37,905 bases of DNA from Methanosarcina sp. UBA293 (GCA_002499445.1 DALS01000018.1:1-37905), one strand, 5' to 3'. Positions 16,122-25,977 are shown, counted from the first letter of the stretch. Notes: generated by a model from the sequence alone, not told the origin. Numbers and translations: made by a program.

Positions 16122-16799
16122 ATGTATAATTTTATAGAGAGTGCACTTATTAAGATATCTGTACTTATTTTAATATATGGATTTTTGTTACTCACCAACG
16201 ACTTATTTGGATTGAAAAGTAGATTAAGTTTTGCAACTGAATACTATTCGAAATTCCATCAGTTCAATAATTTATGTTCTCAACTTGGTTTTGGATTAAT
16301 GAAAAATGGAGAACAAGAGGAATTAGCAAATTGGCTAACCAAAAATGATGTAAAGATTCAGAATGAAATTGGATTATTAGGAATTGTTGACAACTACCAA
16401 GGAAAATATAATAACTACCAGTTAATTCTCAATACACTTCCCAACATGATTCTTTTTTATAAAGAGATTGGTCACAGAGGTGGAATCTCAGGCAGATCCT
16501 ACGAAACACCCTACTATTTTATTGAACATGATGCTGCTTTGTGTGAAAATGCTTTAACTCGATATGTAGGAGCAGTAGAGAACTCATTTTCAAATACAAA
16601 GAAAAGTTTATGGAACCCTTTGAAATGGTTAAGGAAAGGGATCGAGTCATTAATAAGGGAAACTCTGGCACTTCTTGGCCTAATTGAAAAGTTATCATCT
16701 TCCTCAATCACGGCATTAACGTCGTTAATAACCAATATCCAAGCGATTGTTCTTTTTATAGAATTGTTAAATATCCTCAGTAATCAGTTTTTCAATTGA
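16122..16799 (+). CDS. Hypothetical membrane-associated protein
   Basis: A 225-residue protein of unknown family. A hydrophobic N-terminal segment (residues 8-26) is probably a membrane anchor, and a second hydrophobic stretch lies at the C-terminus (about 190-220). The middle is soluble and mixed in charge, with no motif I recognise. The region is AT-rich, unlike the helicase gene that follows. There is no clear ribosome site before the ATG. It sits just outside the 64-bp repeat module, on the same strand as the DUF3467 operon but separated from it by the repeat and about 350 bp. Confidence 0.55.
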   Translation: MYNFIESALIKISVLILIYGFLLLTNDLFGLKSRLSFATEYYSKFHQFNNLCSQLGFGLMKNGEQEELANWLTKNDVKIQNEIGLLGIVDNYQGKYNNYQLILNTLPNMILFYKEIGHRGGISGRSYETPYYFIEHDAALCENALTRYVGAVENSFSNTKKSLWNPLKWLRKGIESLIRETLALLGLIEKLSSSSITALTSLITNIQAIVLFIELLNILSNQFFN

Positions 16800-16989
16800 T
16801 ATTTGAAACTTATCACTAAAATGTTAAAAAGATTTTAAATAGGCACAAATCAAAAGAAGTGGGGAAGATTAAGTGAGAAGAATATAACCTCCAAAATTAA
16901 ACATTGTATATACTCAACAAAGGTTGATTTAGGGATAAAATGTCACAGGATGAAGACGCCTATTTTAATGTGGACTCTCTCCTTCTCAT

Positions 16990-19869
16990 TCACCAGAACT
17001 TCTTCGTCTTCACATAATTCCTCTCCGCAATCAGAATATCCCTGTAAAACGCCTCTTCATCCACCCTCATTTTTTCAATCACTCTTGATGCCGTTTCAGG
17101 TCCTATCCCCCGGCTGGCAAGCGCAATAACTGCCTTCTTCCCCTGCGAGCGGACTATACTTGCATTCCTGTAAACTCTCTGTATCCGTTTCTTTTCTTCG
17201 GGGGTCACTTTGACGTTTTTTGCCTGCTTTTTGACAAGTTTTATTTCCTCTTCTTCCCAGGGCTTCAGAGCTGCAATCATCCGGGATTCGCAGACAGGAC
17301 AGACGATTTCTTCAGGGACGCTTTTGACCTGCCTGCGGGAGGTCCATTGCTTGCAGTTCGTGCAGAATAGAATAATTTTATCATTCATTATGCGTTCTCT
17401 AAGGGCAAGGACGATTGAACGGTCGGCTTTTTCCGGAGCTATCAGGTCTTTTTTCATGGCAAAGCCTGCTGACCCGATTGGGGTTGGCAGGGAAACTTCA
17501 ACTGACATCTCGCCGGCTGCAAGTCTTGTAAGGACTTCTTTTGTCCTTGGGACGTCAAGCAGGTCGTGGAAAATTTCGCGGATAACCTCGTCGTACATCG
17601 AGGAGCCCTGGAAGATTTCAAGGAGTTTTTTCATGCTGATCCGGTCGTAGTCAACGTCCCTGGACAGGGCACCGAATTTTCGGGCAACGTGGACCATTTT
17701 CCATTTCATCAGGGTTGTATTTTTCAGGGTCATTTCTATGATCGGTTCAACGTGTTCAGGGCGGAGGGAAAGCAGCATATCCCTGATCTGGACAGCGCCT
17801 ACTCGGCGCGGAAGGGTCAGCCGAATCCTGTACGGGTCAACTTCCTGGGCGACACTGCTCCCGAAGCGGGCTGAAAGGAGCGAGGTCAGGACTCGGGCAA
17901 GGGTGCCGTTTGTGTTATGGCCGAAACAGGCGTTCAGGGTCACAGCCTCTCCTTCGTCTTCGATCACGATCGTATTCGCATCAGGCAGGGGGAAGCTTCC
18001 TTCTACGTGCTCGCGCACTAGCCGGATCAATTCGAGTACCGCATTCCTTGTTACGGGATATTTCGCCTGGAGCTTTTCGACAATGGCTTCGTCGTCAAGT
18101 TCGGCACGGATAAAGGCTGCAATTTCCGCCCGTAACCTTCCCACATCCTGAGCTACCTCAAAAGGCACAGGGATTTCTTCGCCTGTCCAGCTCGGGACCT
18201 CGCCTGAGCCTTCCACTGGCTCGACTTTGATCCTGTCCTTTCCCTGCTCGCGGTCAGGCATCTCAACGACCCGCCACATGTAGCCTTTCGTTATGAAAAC
18301 GGCGCCTGGTTCTGCAAAATTCACAACAAAAGCTTCGTCCAGCACGCCGACTGATTTCCCGCTCACGATATCGTAGATTTCGTACTTCTTTTCGTCCGGG
18401 ATCATGGAGAGGTTGTCGTAATAGTATTCCCAGCTTTTCCTGCGCTTTTTAAGCACGTTTGAACCTTTTTCTTGCCAGACCAGCCTGTAATCCCCTATCT
18501 GATCCACAACCCCCTGCAGTTCTTCGATCTGCAAATCCCGGAACGGGTATGTCCGCCTGAGAATTCTGAGAATTTTATCGATTTCGACCTCCCCAAAGTC
18601 CATAACCATGCCTGCGATCTGGTTTGCAACAACATCAAGGGATTTTATGTGCGGAGAAACCTCTTCAACCCTGCCTTCCAGAGCAGCTTTCGTAATTGCC
18701 ATACTTTCTGCAGTATCGTCGACTTCCATGGAAATTATAGTGCCCCGTGAAATCGCATGCAGCTTATGCCCTGCTCTTCCTACTCTCTGGAGCAACCTTG
18801 AAACCTGGCGCGGGGACCCATACTGGACTACCCGGTCAACGTTTCCGATGTCAATCCCGAGTTCCATTGATGAAGTACAGATAAGGCCTTTCAGGGCTCC
18901 GGACTTGAAAGCTTCCTCAGCTTCCACCCGAGCTTCAAAAGAGAGCGAGCCGTGGTGTACACCTATCGATGCCCCAAGTTTTCTGAAACCGGCAGCTAAT
19001 GCCTCGGCACTCTGTCGAGTATTTACAAAAACAAGGGTAGACTGGCTATCTTCGACAATTTTCCTGATGCAGAGTAAGTGAGAAGCAAATTCAGGCTCGC
19101 AGCCTACCGTTTTTGCAATTCTCAGGATTTCTTTCTCCTGTAGCTTGCCTTCCCGTAGCTCACCCCCGTTTGAAATCTGAGGATTGACCACGTCAAACTC
19201 AAGCAGTTTCAACAGAGCTACTTCAATTACATTAAAATCCCTTCCATTGCCTGCCAGAAACTTCGCAATTTCCCAGGAATTCCCAACTGTTGCAGAAAGT
19301 CCAATCCTCTGGAATTCTCCTGAGATTTCCACAAGCCTCTCAAGTCCAACAGCCAGCTGAGTGCCTCGTTTTGAGCCTGCAAGCTCATGGATTTCGTCTA
19401 CCACAACATGAGTCACAGTCTCGAGATTTTGGCGCAGGCGAGAGCCGGTAAACATTGCCTGCAGGGTTTCAGGGGTTGTGATCAACACATCAGGAGGGTT
19501 TCTCGACTGACGCTGCCTTTCGCTTTGAGGAGTATCCCCATGCCGAACCTGGACTTTGATGTCAAGCAATTGCCCGAGAATCTCAATCCGAGAAAGCATA
19601 TCCCTATTAAGCGCCCTTAAAGGAGTTATATAAAGGGCAGAGATTCCTTTTCTGGCCTCTGGCTTCTTATTCAGGATACTGTTAAAAACGGGCAGCACAG
19701 CTGATTCGGTCTTGCCTGAGCCTGTAGGAGCTATCAAAAGAGTATGCTTTCCATCCATTATATGAGGAAAAGCCCTTTCTTGAGGTTCAGTGGGCTTTGT
19801 AAAGCCAAGAATTTTGAGAGCTTCCTGGATTTTCGGATTAAAAGAGTTGAAGCTGTTACGAAATATCAT
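16990..19869 (-). CDS. lhr: Lhr-type superfamily 2 helicase
   Basis: A 959-residue ATP-dependent helicase of the Lhr group. Motif I is APTGSGKTES, motif II is DEIH in VVVDEIHEL, motif III is SAT in GLSATVG, and motif VI is in LLQRVGRAGH. The long domain after the helicase core is the Lhr winged-helix/beta-barrel region. Near the C-terminus CTNC and CPVC form a four-cysteine zinc site, followed by a basic helical part with a helix-hairpin-helix-like ASRGIGPETASRVIEKM. Lhr enzymes translocate 3'-5' on single-stranded DNA and are linked to repair. A longer frame reaches ATG 19968, but a TATA-like box at about 19927-19941 lies inside it, so I take ATG 19869. Confidence 0.9.
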   Translation of the reverse strand: MIFRNSFNSFNPKIQEALKILGFTKPTEPQERAFPHIMDGKHTLLIAPTGSGKTESAVLPVFNSILNKKPEARKGISALYITPLRALNRDMLSRIEILGQLLDIKVQVRHGDTPQSERQRQSRNPPDVLITTPETLQAMFTGSRLRQNLETVTHVVVDEIHELAGSKRGTQLAVGLERLVEISGEFQRIGLSATVGNSWEIAKFLAGNGRDFNVIEVALLKLLEFDVVNPQISNGGELREGKLQEKEILRIAKTVGCEPEFASHLLCIRKIVEDSQSTLVFVNTRQSAEALAAGFRKLGASIGVHHGSLSFEARVEAEEAFKSGALKGLICTSSMELGIDIGNVDRVVQYGSPRQVSRLLQRVGRAGHKLHAISRGTIISMEVDDTAESMAITKAALEGRVEEVSPHIKSLDVVANQIAGMVMDFGEVEIDKILRILRRTYPFRDLQIEELQGVVDQIGDYRLVWQEKGSNVLKKRRKSWEYYYDNLSMIPDEKKYEIYDIVSGKSVGVLDEAFVVNFAEPGAVFITKGYMWRVVEMPDREQGKDRIKVEPVEGSGEVPSWTGEEIPVPFEVAQDVGRLRAEIAAFIRAELDDEAIVEKLQAKYPVTRNAVLELIRLVREHVEGSFPLPDANTIVIEDEGEAVTLNACFGHNTNGTLARVLTSLLSARFGSSVAQEVDPYRIRLTLPRRVGAVQIRDMLLSLRPEHVEPIIEMTLKNTTLMKWKMVHVARKFGALSRDVDYDRISMKKLLEIFQGSSMYDEVIREIFHDLLDVPRTKEVLTRLAAGEMSVEVSLPTPIGSAGFAMKKDLIAPEKADRSIVLALRERIMNDKIILFCTNCKQWTSRRQVKSVPEEIVCPVCESRMIAALKPWEEEEIKLVKKQAKNVKVTPEEKKRIQRVYRNASIVRSQGKKAVIALASRGIGPETASRVIEKMRVDEEAFYRDILIAERNYVKTKKFW

Positions 19870-19926
19870 GTTTTTTGCGATCGGGGTTTGGTTAAAATGT
19901 TCAATTATTGTGTTAGTTGGCGCCAG

Positions 19927-19941
19927 TATAAATATTTCTAT
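19927..19941 (-). promoter_or_regulatory. Box A promoter of the helicase gene
   Basis: AAATATTTATAC on the minus strand is a good archaeal box A. Transcription would start about 25 nt further on, leaving a leader of roughly 40 nt before ATG 19869. It argues against the longer start at 19968. Confidence 0.45.
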
Positions 19942-20101
19942 GAAAGTGTGGTAAAGTGGGCGAGGCAAATAGAAAAATCAAGGAGAAGAGTGTAAGAAAA
20001 ATGCAAAAATTGATATGGGCATTAAAATATATAAATTAACCTATATTAAAATAAAAAAGTAAAGAAAAACCGAAAAAAGGATAGTTTTGAGCCTGCCTTT
20101 T

Positions 20102-21106
20102 TCAGTCTGAGAACGAAAAACCGGAAGGGATCAAAACCCAATGCTCTCTTGAAATTTCAACCATTTCTTCATTTCTGTTTTCATTTTCCCATCCTGGCTC
20201 CGGCGGCATTCTTTTTTTGCAGGGTTTGAACTTTTCTTTCAAAAATGACAACACCGAAAAAACGGAAAACCCCTTTTCATCCGGAGTTACGGTTGCAGCC
20301 ATGGAAGAATTCCGTTTGGACGGAATCGGTCCGACTTCCAGATTCGGAAAAAGCAGGCTTTTTGTGCAGGGGTGTTTCGGGTTTTTGAAAACCTCTTCCG
20401 TTTTCCCGAGTTCAACAAGTTTTCCCGCATGCATAACCGCCACCCTGTCACACATCTTTTTCACGACCTCAAGGTCATGGGAAATAAAAAGAAGGGTCAA
20501 CCCCCATTTCTTCCTGAGCTTTTGCAGCAGACCAAGGACCTGGGCCTGCACCGAGACATCCAGACCGGAGGTAGGCTCGTCGGCTACAAGTAAATCAGGC
20601 TCCAGCGCAAGGGCCCTTGCAAGAGCAGACCTCTGGTTCTGCCCTCCGCTTAACTGGAAGGGATAGCGAGAATAAAGGCCCGGTTCAAGTTCTACCAGTT
20701 CCATCAGTTTCAGTGCCCTGGTCCTTGCCTCTTCCTTTGAAAGCGGAGCCTTCAGCTTCAGGGCCTCTTCCAGGCTTGCCCCAATCCGCATACAGGGATT
20801 GAGGGAAGAAGTCGGATCCTGAAAAAGCGGCTGGATCCGGGGCCTGATTTCCCTTAAAGCCCGGCCGTCCAAAGCCGTAAGCTCGGTCCCGCAAAAGCGC
20901 ACACTTCCAGAAGTCGGTCGGATAAGCTGGAGTAGGGCAAGCCCCAGGCTCGTTTTTCCGGAACCGCTTTCCCCTACCAGGCCCAGAGCTTCGCCTTTTT
21001 TCATGGAAAAAGACACTCTGTCCACGGCCCAGAAGCTATGTTTTCGATTTTTATCAATCGAGAGGCCGGTCCTGAAACAAACAGTCAAATCTTTTACCTC
21101 AAGCAT
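20102..21106 (-). CDS. Oligopeptide/nickel ABC importer, ATPase subunit (DppF type)
   Basis: A 334-residue ABC ATPase of the oligopeptide/nickel family. Walker A is GESGSGKTS, the signature is LSGGQNQRSALARA, Walker B is LLVADEPTSGLD, followed by the switch His in FISHDLEVV. The last 80 residues after the HPCTKSLL segment are divergent and charged, without the usual cysteine-rich end. It is the last gene of the operon, 49 bp after the other ATPase, with which it would form the heterodimer driving import. The ATG follows TTGAGG. Confidence 0.9.
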   Translation of the reverse strand: MLEVKDLTVCFRTGLSIDKNRKHSFWAVDRVSFSMKKGEALGLVGESGSGKTSLGLALLQLIRPTSGSVRFCGTELTALDGRALREIRPRIQPLFQDPTSSLNPCMRIGASLEEALKLKAPLSKEEARTRALKLMELVELEPGLYSRYPFQLSGGQNQRSALARALALEPDLLVADEPTSGLDVSVQAQVLGLLQKLRKKWGLTLLFISHDLEVVKKMCDRVAVMHAGKLVELGKTEEVFKNPKHPCTKSLLFPNLEVGPIPSKRNSSMAATVTPDEKGFSVFSVLSFLKEKFKPCKKRMPPEPGWENENRNEEMVEISREHWVLIPSGFSFSD

Positions 21107-21155
21107 AAAATTTCCTCAAGAATGCACAAATTACCACTGACATACACAAATCACC

Positions 21156-22088
21156 TCAAACATAGAGCCAGCATCTGCAAAAATGTCCGTTTCCCGTATC
21201 AAACAGGGGAGGATGCTGACTCCGGCAACGGGCTATAGCTTCGGGACAGCGGGAATGAAACCTGCATCCGTCGGGTAAAGCTGTTAAAGGAGGACTCCTG
21301 CCCGGAATGGGCTGCATACCCCTTGCCGGGAGGGCAAAAAGCAGACCCCGGGTATAAGGGTGCAGGGGATTTTCAAAAACTGCGGCCTTATCTCCAAGTT
21401 CCACGAGTTCCCCGGCATACATCAGGGCAAGCCGGGTGCAAAGCAGGGCCGCAGCCTCCAGGTCGTGAGTGATAAAGAGCAGGGCCCGATTTTCCGTCAC
21501 TTCTCCAAGCAAGGTTATAATCCGAGCCCGGTTCAGGGAATCGAGCCCTTTCGTGGGCTCGTCTGCGAGCAGAAGAGAAGGGGAAAATGCAAGGGAGAGC
21601 GCAATCACAATCCTCTCACACATTCCCCCGCTGCATTCGTGGGGATAGGCTTTTGCCCAGGAATCAGGGTCAATCGCCCCGACCGAGCGAAGCAATTCGG
21701 GCATTTTTGCTACGGCTTCTTTTTTAGAATATCCCGCCTGCCGGAGGGTTTCAAAGAGCTGTTTTCCTACCGTTTGCAGGGGGTTTAAAGCGCGAGAGGG
21801 ATTTTGCGGGATAAGGGCAAGTTCCCTGCCCCTGAGCCTGCGCAGTTCGGTCGGGGTGCAGTCCAGGAGATTCCGGCCCTGATAAAGGATTTCCCCTTCA
21901 CAGAGGGCATCGGGCTGGAGCAGGCGCAGGGTTGCATGGGCGAGCACGGACTTGCCGGATCCGGTCTCCCCGATCAGCCCGAGTTTTTCCCGAGCTCCAA
22001 GTTGCAGGTCTACGCAATCCACAGATCTAACAAGCCCTGCTTCGGTCGGGAAAGTTACTTTCAAGCTTTTTATCTCTATGAGCTCCAT
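21156..22088 (-). CDS. Oligopeptide/nickel ABC importer, ATPase subunit (DppD type)
   Basis: A 310-residue ABC ATPase. Walker A is GETGSGKSV, the signature is CSGGMCERIVIALSLA, Walker B is LLLADEPTKGLD, and the switch is FITHDLEAA. The C-terminus has the oligopeptide-transporter end FHSRCPEAIARCRSQHPPLF with GHFCRCW; cysteines of this region are implicated in an iron-sulfur site in related ATPases. The signature starts with Cys and contains MCER where most members have LSGGMRQR. The ATG follows AGAGGTATTCAG. Genomic neighbours place it in the same importer as the two permeases and the binding protein. Confidence 0.9.
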   Translation of the reverse strand: MELIEIKSLKVTFPTEAGLVRSVDCVDLQLGAREKLGLIGETGSGKSVLAHATLRLLQPDALCEGEILYQGRNLLDCTPTELRRLRGRELALIPQNPSRALNPLQTVGKQLFETLRQAGYSKKEAVAKMPELLRSVGAIDPDSWAKAYPHECSGGMCERIVIALSLAFSPSLLLADEPTKGLDSLNRARIITLLGEVTENRALLFITHDLEAAALLCTRLALMYAGELVELGDKAAVFENPLHPYTRGLLFALPARGMQPIPGRSPPLTALPDGCRFHSRCPEAIARCRSQHPPLFDTGNGHFCRCWLYV

Positions 22089-22192
22089 CTGAATACCTCT
22101 TTGCTTTGGAAAGCCCTTCTAAGTTTGAAAATTACTGATTGATTTGAAAAGTCCTCACACTTTTGGAAAGATCTCATGATTCCGAAAATTCC

Positions 22193-23032
22193 TCAATCAC
22201 ATTCAAAGAAGGCTTGTTTTTCATGCCTCAGCTGCGGGGATAGCCAGGGTTCCAGGCTGTAACCCAGCAGGGAAAGGGAAAAAGAGAGCCCGACCATTGC
22301 AAAACAGGGAGGTAAAAACCAGTTCCACAACCCAAGAGCAAAACCGCCTCCAGAATATACCTGGTGTAGCATCTGGCCCCAGTCCACAATTTCTGGATCT
22401 CCGAGCCCGAGGAAGCTCAACCCTACCCCGAGCAGCATATAGTGCTGGGCCCCGAACAGGAATTTTACAAAAGTAAGGGGGAAGACCGAAGGCAAAATGT
22501 ACCTGAACATGATATGAAAATCACTGAGGCCCAGGCCCTTTGCCGCATATACGAAATTTTCCGTGGAAAGAGAGAGTACTTTTGCCCGGATTATCCTGGC
22601 CTGCGTCAGGCTCCCGAGCAGCCCCATAACCCCGCAGAGAAGATAGAGCCCAGGCCTCAGATAAATGCTCAACACAAGAAGCAAGGGCAGCTGGGGAATG
22701 GTCATGAGCACGTCAAGAGTTCCTGAAATCACCCTGTCCGTGCGGCCGCCCAAAAAGCCTGAAAAGACCCCCAGACCTGTACCCAGCCCGGCGGAGATGC
22801 AGGCGCCCAGAAAGCCAAAAAGCAGAGTGGCCCGGCTCCCCAAAAGCAGCATGCTAAAAAGATCTTGACCGAAATCATTGGTTCCAAAAAGATGATCCGG
22901 GCCAGGGCTTTCACAGGGGCTGCCGCTTATTTCCAAAGGGTCATAAGGAGCAAGCCAGGAAGCCAGGAGGGCTACGAGCAAATAAAGCAGCAAAAGGGCA
23001 AGGCCAGCAAGAAAGGCTTTTTCCCGGAACAG
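22193..23032 (-). CDS. ABC importer permease (DppC type), CTG start proposed
   Basis: A 279-residue permease with about six membrane helices and a DppC-type EAA loop (ARIIRAKVLSLSTENFVYAAK, in part AAKGLG). The N-terminal helix is followed by APYDPLEI and HLFGTNDFGQDLF, standard for the family. The obvious in-frame starts are poor: TTG 22993 has no ribosome site and would cut into the first helix. CTG 23032 lies 7 nt after a perfect AGGAGG (23045-23040), directly 3' of the DppB-type stop, and adds LFREKAFLAGLAL, which suits the family. It pairs with the DppB-type permease to form the pore. Confidence 0.88.
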   Translation of the reverse strand: MFREKAFLAGLALLLLYLLVALLASWLAPYDPLEISGSPCESPGPDHLFGTNDFGQDLFSMLLLGSRATLLFGFLGACISAGLGTGLGVFSGFLGGRTDRVISGTLDVLMTIPQLPLLLVLSIYLRPGLYLLCGVMGLLGSLTQARIIRAKVLSLSTENFVYAAKGLGLSDFHIMFRYILPSVFPLTFVKFLFGAQHYMLLGVGLSFLGLGDPEIVDWGQMLHQVYSGGGFALGLWNWFLPPCFAMVGLSFSLSLLGYSLEPWLSPQLRHEKQAFFECD

Positions 23033-23051
23033 CTCACTTCCTCCTGCCAGC

Positions 23052-24035
23052 TTACTCCCCCCTAATTCGGCTTCTGATTCTCGGGTCTATCAGGGGATAG
23101 AGTAGATCGGCGGTGAGATTGGCGATGATTATGAGCAGGGTATCAACCAGGAAAATCCCCTGCAAAAGGGGCAGGTCATGGGTTTCGAGAGCGGAATATG
23201 TAAGTAGCCCAAGCCCCGGCCAGGCAAAGATGGTTTCTATGAAGACGCTGCCCGCAAGCATGTGGGCGCAGTGCAGAGAGGTCATGGTCAGCACGGGCAG
23301 GATGGAGTTAGGGAGAGCATGCTGAAAAAGAATCCGGCTCTCGGAAAAACCTCTTGCCCTTGCGGCCAGGATATAATCTTCCCCCAGGGTATCGAGCATG
23401 GAGTTTCGCATAAGGTAATAGATCCCCGGAACCGAGCAGAGGGTAAGGGTCAACACGGGCAGGAGGGCATGCCGGAAAAGCCCGGCAGGTTCCGTACCCG
23501 GCAGGCTCACGTAGCCCCCAAAAGGCAGCAGCCCCAGTCGGAAGCTGAATATGAAAAGCCCGGCAAAGCCCCAGCAGTAAGAGGGAACCGCTCCTACAAA
23601 AACCAGGGAATGGAGGAGGAAAGCATCCGTTTTCGAACCGTTTTTCCAGCCCGAGTAGGCCCCAAACCCCATGCCCAAGCCCGCAGAAAGGAGACTCGAA
23701 GGTAAAAGCAGCACAAGGGTCCAGTATAGTTTTTCCCGGATAAGGGAAAAAACCGGAAGCCCATATTCAAAAGAATGTCCCCAGTTGCCTTTCAGGATGC
23801 CCGTAAGGTAGAGGAGGTATTGCTCGGGCAGGGGCAGATCCAGCCCAACCTCATGTTTGAAGGAAGCTACCAGTTCAGGCGGGGCATATCTTCCGATTTC
23901 CAGCAACAGATCGGTCATATAATCCCCGGGCAAAGAGCGGAGGAGGAAAAAAGTGAGGGTAATGCTGAGAAGGAAAGCCAGCAGACCTGAGAAAAACCTT
24001 CTCAGGATATACCTGTTCCCAATCTCTAAAACCAT
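23052..24035 (-). CDS. ABC importer permease (DppB type)
   Basis: A 327-residue permease of the oligopeptide/nickel class. It begins with a cytoplasmic/first-helix RYILRRFFSGLLAFLLSITL segment and the conserved LRSLPGDY. It has about six helices and an EAA loop around YILAARARGFSESRILFQHA. The ATG follows GGAGGG. It comes 118 bp after the binding-protein gene and 19 bp before the CTG start of the DppC-type gene. Confidence 0.9.
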   Translation of the reverse strand: MVLEIGNRYILRRFFSGLLAFLLSITLTFFLLRSLPGDYMTDLLLEIGRYAPPELVASFKHEVGLDLPLPEQYLLYLTGILKGNWGHSFEYGLPVFSLIREKLYWTLVLLLPSSLLSAGLGMGFGAYSGWKNGSKTDAFLLHSLVFVGAVPSYCWGFAGLFIFSFRLGLLPFGGYVSLPGTEPAGLFRHALLPVLTLTLCSVPGIYYLMRNSMLDTLGEDYILAARARGFSESRILFQHALPNSILPVLTMTSLHCAHMLAGSVFIETIFAWPGLGLLTYSALETHDLPLLQGIFLVDTLLIIIANLTADLLYPLIDPRIRSRIRGE

Positions 24036-24153
24036 TTTTTCCCTCCATGCCTTTTCAATTCAGATATACGCTTTTGATTCTGAAACTCAGCTTAAACCGC
24101 CTCATCGATTCATATATCTGCGAGCTTTGAGTAAAGCGCCCGCAAACTTCGAT

Positions 24154-25977
24154 TCAGGAAGCCTGGGAACTCACGGGTTTGATGTTCAAAAAGACCTTTT
24201 TATCCAGGATTCCAGCCTGCAAAGGCATGACGGATTCCCAGCCCGTAAAGCGATCCGTGCGGTAAGCCACGAGCGTACCTGTACTGCAGACCGGAATAGT
24301 GGGCACGTCTTCGGCCAGGACGGCCTGCATCCGGTACCCGATTTCCTTCCTTTTGTCCCGGTCAGTTGTGTTTTTCAACTCTTCCATCAGCCGGTTATAT
24401 TTGGGGTTGTCGTAGTGGTAGTAGTTGCTGCCCGCAGGGCTTCTGTAGAAATTATTCAGATCTTCCACATCGTCGTGCATGGTGCCGGGCATACCGTCTA
24501 TGAAGATCGGACTCTCTCCTATCTCTTCAAGGTAGATATCCTTTGGAACGACCTCAAATTCCACATCAAAACCCAGTTTATCCTCCCAGTCCATTTTTAT
24601 GGCGTTCAGGATTTTTTCATCAGCCCTGTTCATGTGAGCCTTACCTCCAAGCGGGATTTTCAGGTGAATTTGATCCCCGTTTTTATACCGAACCTTCCCA
24701 TCGGAATCCACGGAAAAGTTATCGGATGCCTTAAAAATTGCCCTTGTCTTCTCAATGTCGTAGTCATATTTCCTGATGCAGTCCGGGTTTACGAAATCAT
24801 GGGCAAGGTCAGGGAGCAAGAACACGGTCTCCGTAGGTTCCGCGTTTCCCAGCGTATTAGAGGCATTTTCCCGGTTCACGGCATGGCTTAAGGCCTGCCT
24901 GAAGAGGGGATCGTTTGTGGGGAACAGTTCGCAGTTAAAGGCGATTTCATAGCCCGTGGCATCCGGAATGTTGTAGACTTTTATGTTATCTTTACCCTTG
25001 AGTTTCTCTGCCTCTACGGGAGTTATTTCAGGCAGCACGTCGATTTCCCCACTTTGAAGAGCAAATAGCCGGCTTGAAGCGTCCGGGATCAGTTTCAGGG
25101 CCACCTCTTTTACATAGGGGCTATCCCCGTGGTAGGCTTCATTTGCTTCCAGAAGGAAGTACTGGCCTCTCTCGGCCGCTTTGTACCTGAAAGGGCCCGA
25201 CCCTATAAAGTGGGTATCGCCGGATGCGTATTCGTCATAGCTTGCGGGATTCTCAACGTTTTCCCAGATGTGTTTAGGAAAGATGGCAATGCCCGGGGAA
25301 TGAGAAAGCCTGTCCGGGAAGGTAGGATCCGGGTTTTCAAGATAAAAGATCGCGGTCCGCGCATCAGGGCATTCGACTCTTTCAACGGAGTTGAGCACAA
25401 AAGCAAGCTTGAGCTTTTTATCCTTGAGGTAATCATGGGTGAACTTGACATCTTCGGAGCTTACCGGTTCCCCATCCTGCCATTTTGCTTCTTTGAGCCG
25501 GAAAGTCCAGACTTTTGCGTCTTTTGAGGAGTTCCAGCTTTCTGCAAGCCAGGAGTCGTAGTTACCGTCCCTGTTCCGGGTTACAAGTCCTTCATAGATC
25601 AAAGAGCCTGTGGGCACTCCCATTTTGTACCAGATGTTGGGCGTGATGAAATCTCCCTCCGAGGAAACCGGGATTACCACCCTGCCGTAAGGAATATGCC
25701 TGAAGTTGTGAGCTGCAAGGGATAACTCTTCCGCCGAGAGATGAGGCTCTTCTTTTCCAAGATAGCTGTATTCCATATAGGATAAAATGGAGCTTGCAAG
25801 TTCCTCGTCCGAAACGCAGGTGTCACCGCTGGAATCACCGGGAATTACGCTTGCTCCTGCGGGCAGGATACAGGCCGGCAAAAAAAGGCCCAGGATAAAT
25901 AATAAGCAAAACCATGAGCGTACAGGTTGCAAAGAGTTTTCTTTTAAGATTCTGAATTTAAAGGATTTGAGATTCAC
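24154..25977 (-). CDS. Extracellular solute-binding protein family 5 (peptide/nickel)
   Basis: A 607-residue binding protein. A signal peptide runs from residue 18 to about 42 (SWFCLLFILGLFLPACILPA). Just after it lies an EF-hand-like loop, DSSGDTCVSDEE (about 48-59), followed by a helix, resembling half a dockerin repeat. The rest is the SBP_bac_5 fold: LYEGLVTRNRDGNYDSWLAESW, VWTFRLKEAKWQDGEPVSSEDV and IGSGPFRYKA are family signatures. It should deliver an oligopeptide or a metal complex to the two permeases; the ligand cannot be read off. It starts at GTG 25977, overlapping the previous stop by 4 bp, so translation is coupled. Confidence 0.88.
   Translation of the reverse strand: MNLKSFKFRILKENSLQPVRSWFCLLFILGLFLPACILPAGASVIPGDSSGDTCVSDEELASSILSYMEYSYLGKEEPHLSAEELSLAAHNFRHIPYGRVVIPVSSEGDFITPNIWYKMGVPTGSLIYEGLVTRNRDGNYDSWLAESWNSSKDAKVWTFRLKEAKWQDGEPVSSEDVKFTHDYLKDKKLKLAFVLNSVERVECPDARTAIFYLENPDPTFPDRLSHSPGIAIFPKHIWENVENPASYDEYASGDTHFIGSGPFRYKAAERGQYFLLEANEAYHGDSPYVKEVALKLIPDASSRLFALQSGEIDVLPEITPVEAEKLKGKDNIKVYNIPDATGYEIAFNCELFPTNDPLFRQALSHAVNRENASNTLGNAEPTETVFLLPDLAHDFVNPDCIRKYDYDIEKTRAIFKASDNFSVDSDGKVRYKNGDQIHLKIPLGGKAHMNRADEKILNAIKMDWEDKLGFDVEFEVVPKDIYLEEIGESPIFIDGMPGTMHDDVEDLNNFYRSPAGSNYYHYDNPKYNRLMEELKNTTDRDKRKEIGYRMQAVLAEDVPTIPVCSTGTLVAYRTDRFTGWESVMPLQAGILDKKVFLNIKPVSSQAS

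Noticed and set aside
23953..24891. 312-codon plus-strand open frame
   Set aside because: It is antisense to the start of the DppB-type gene and to the solute-binding protein, both of which have strong family signatures; the translation shows no recognisable domain.
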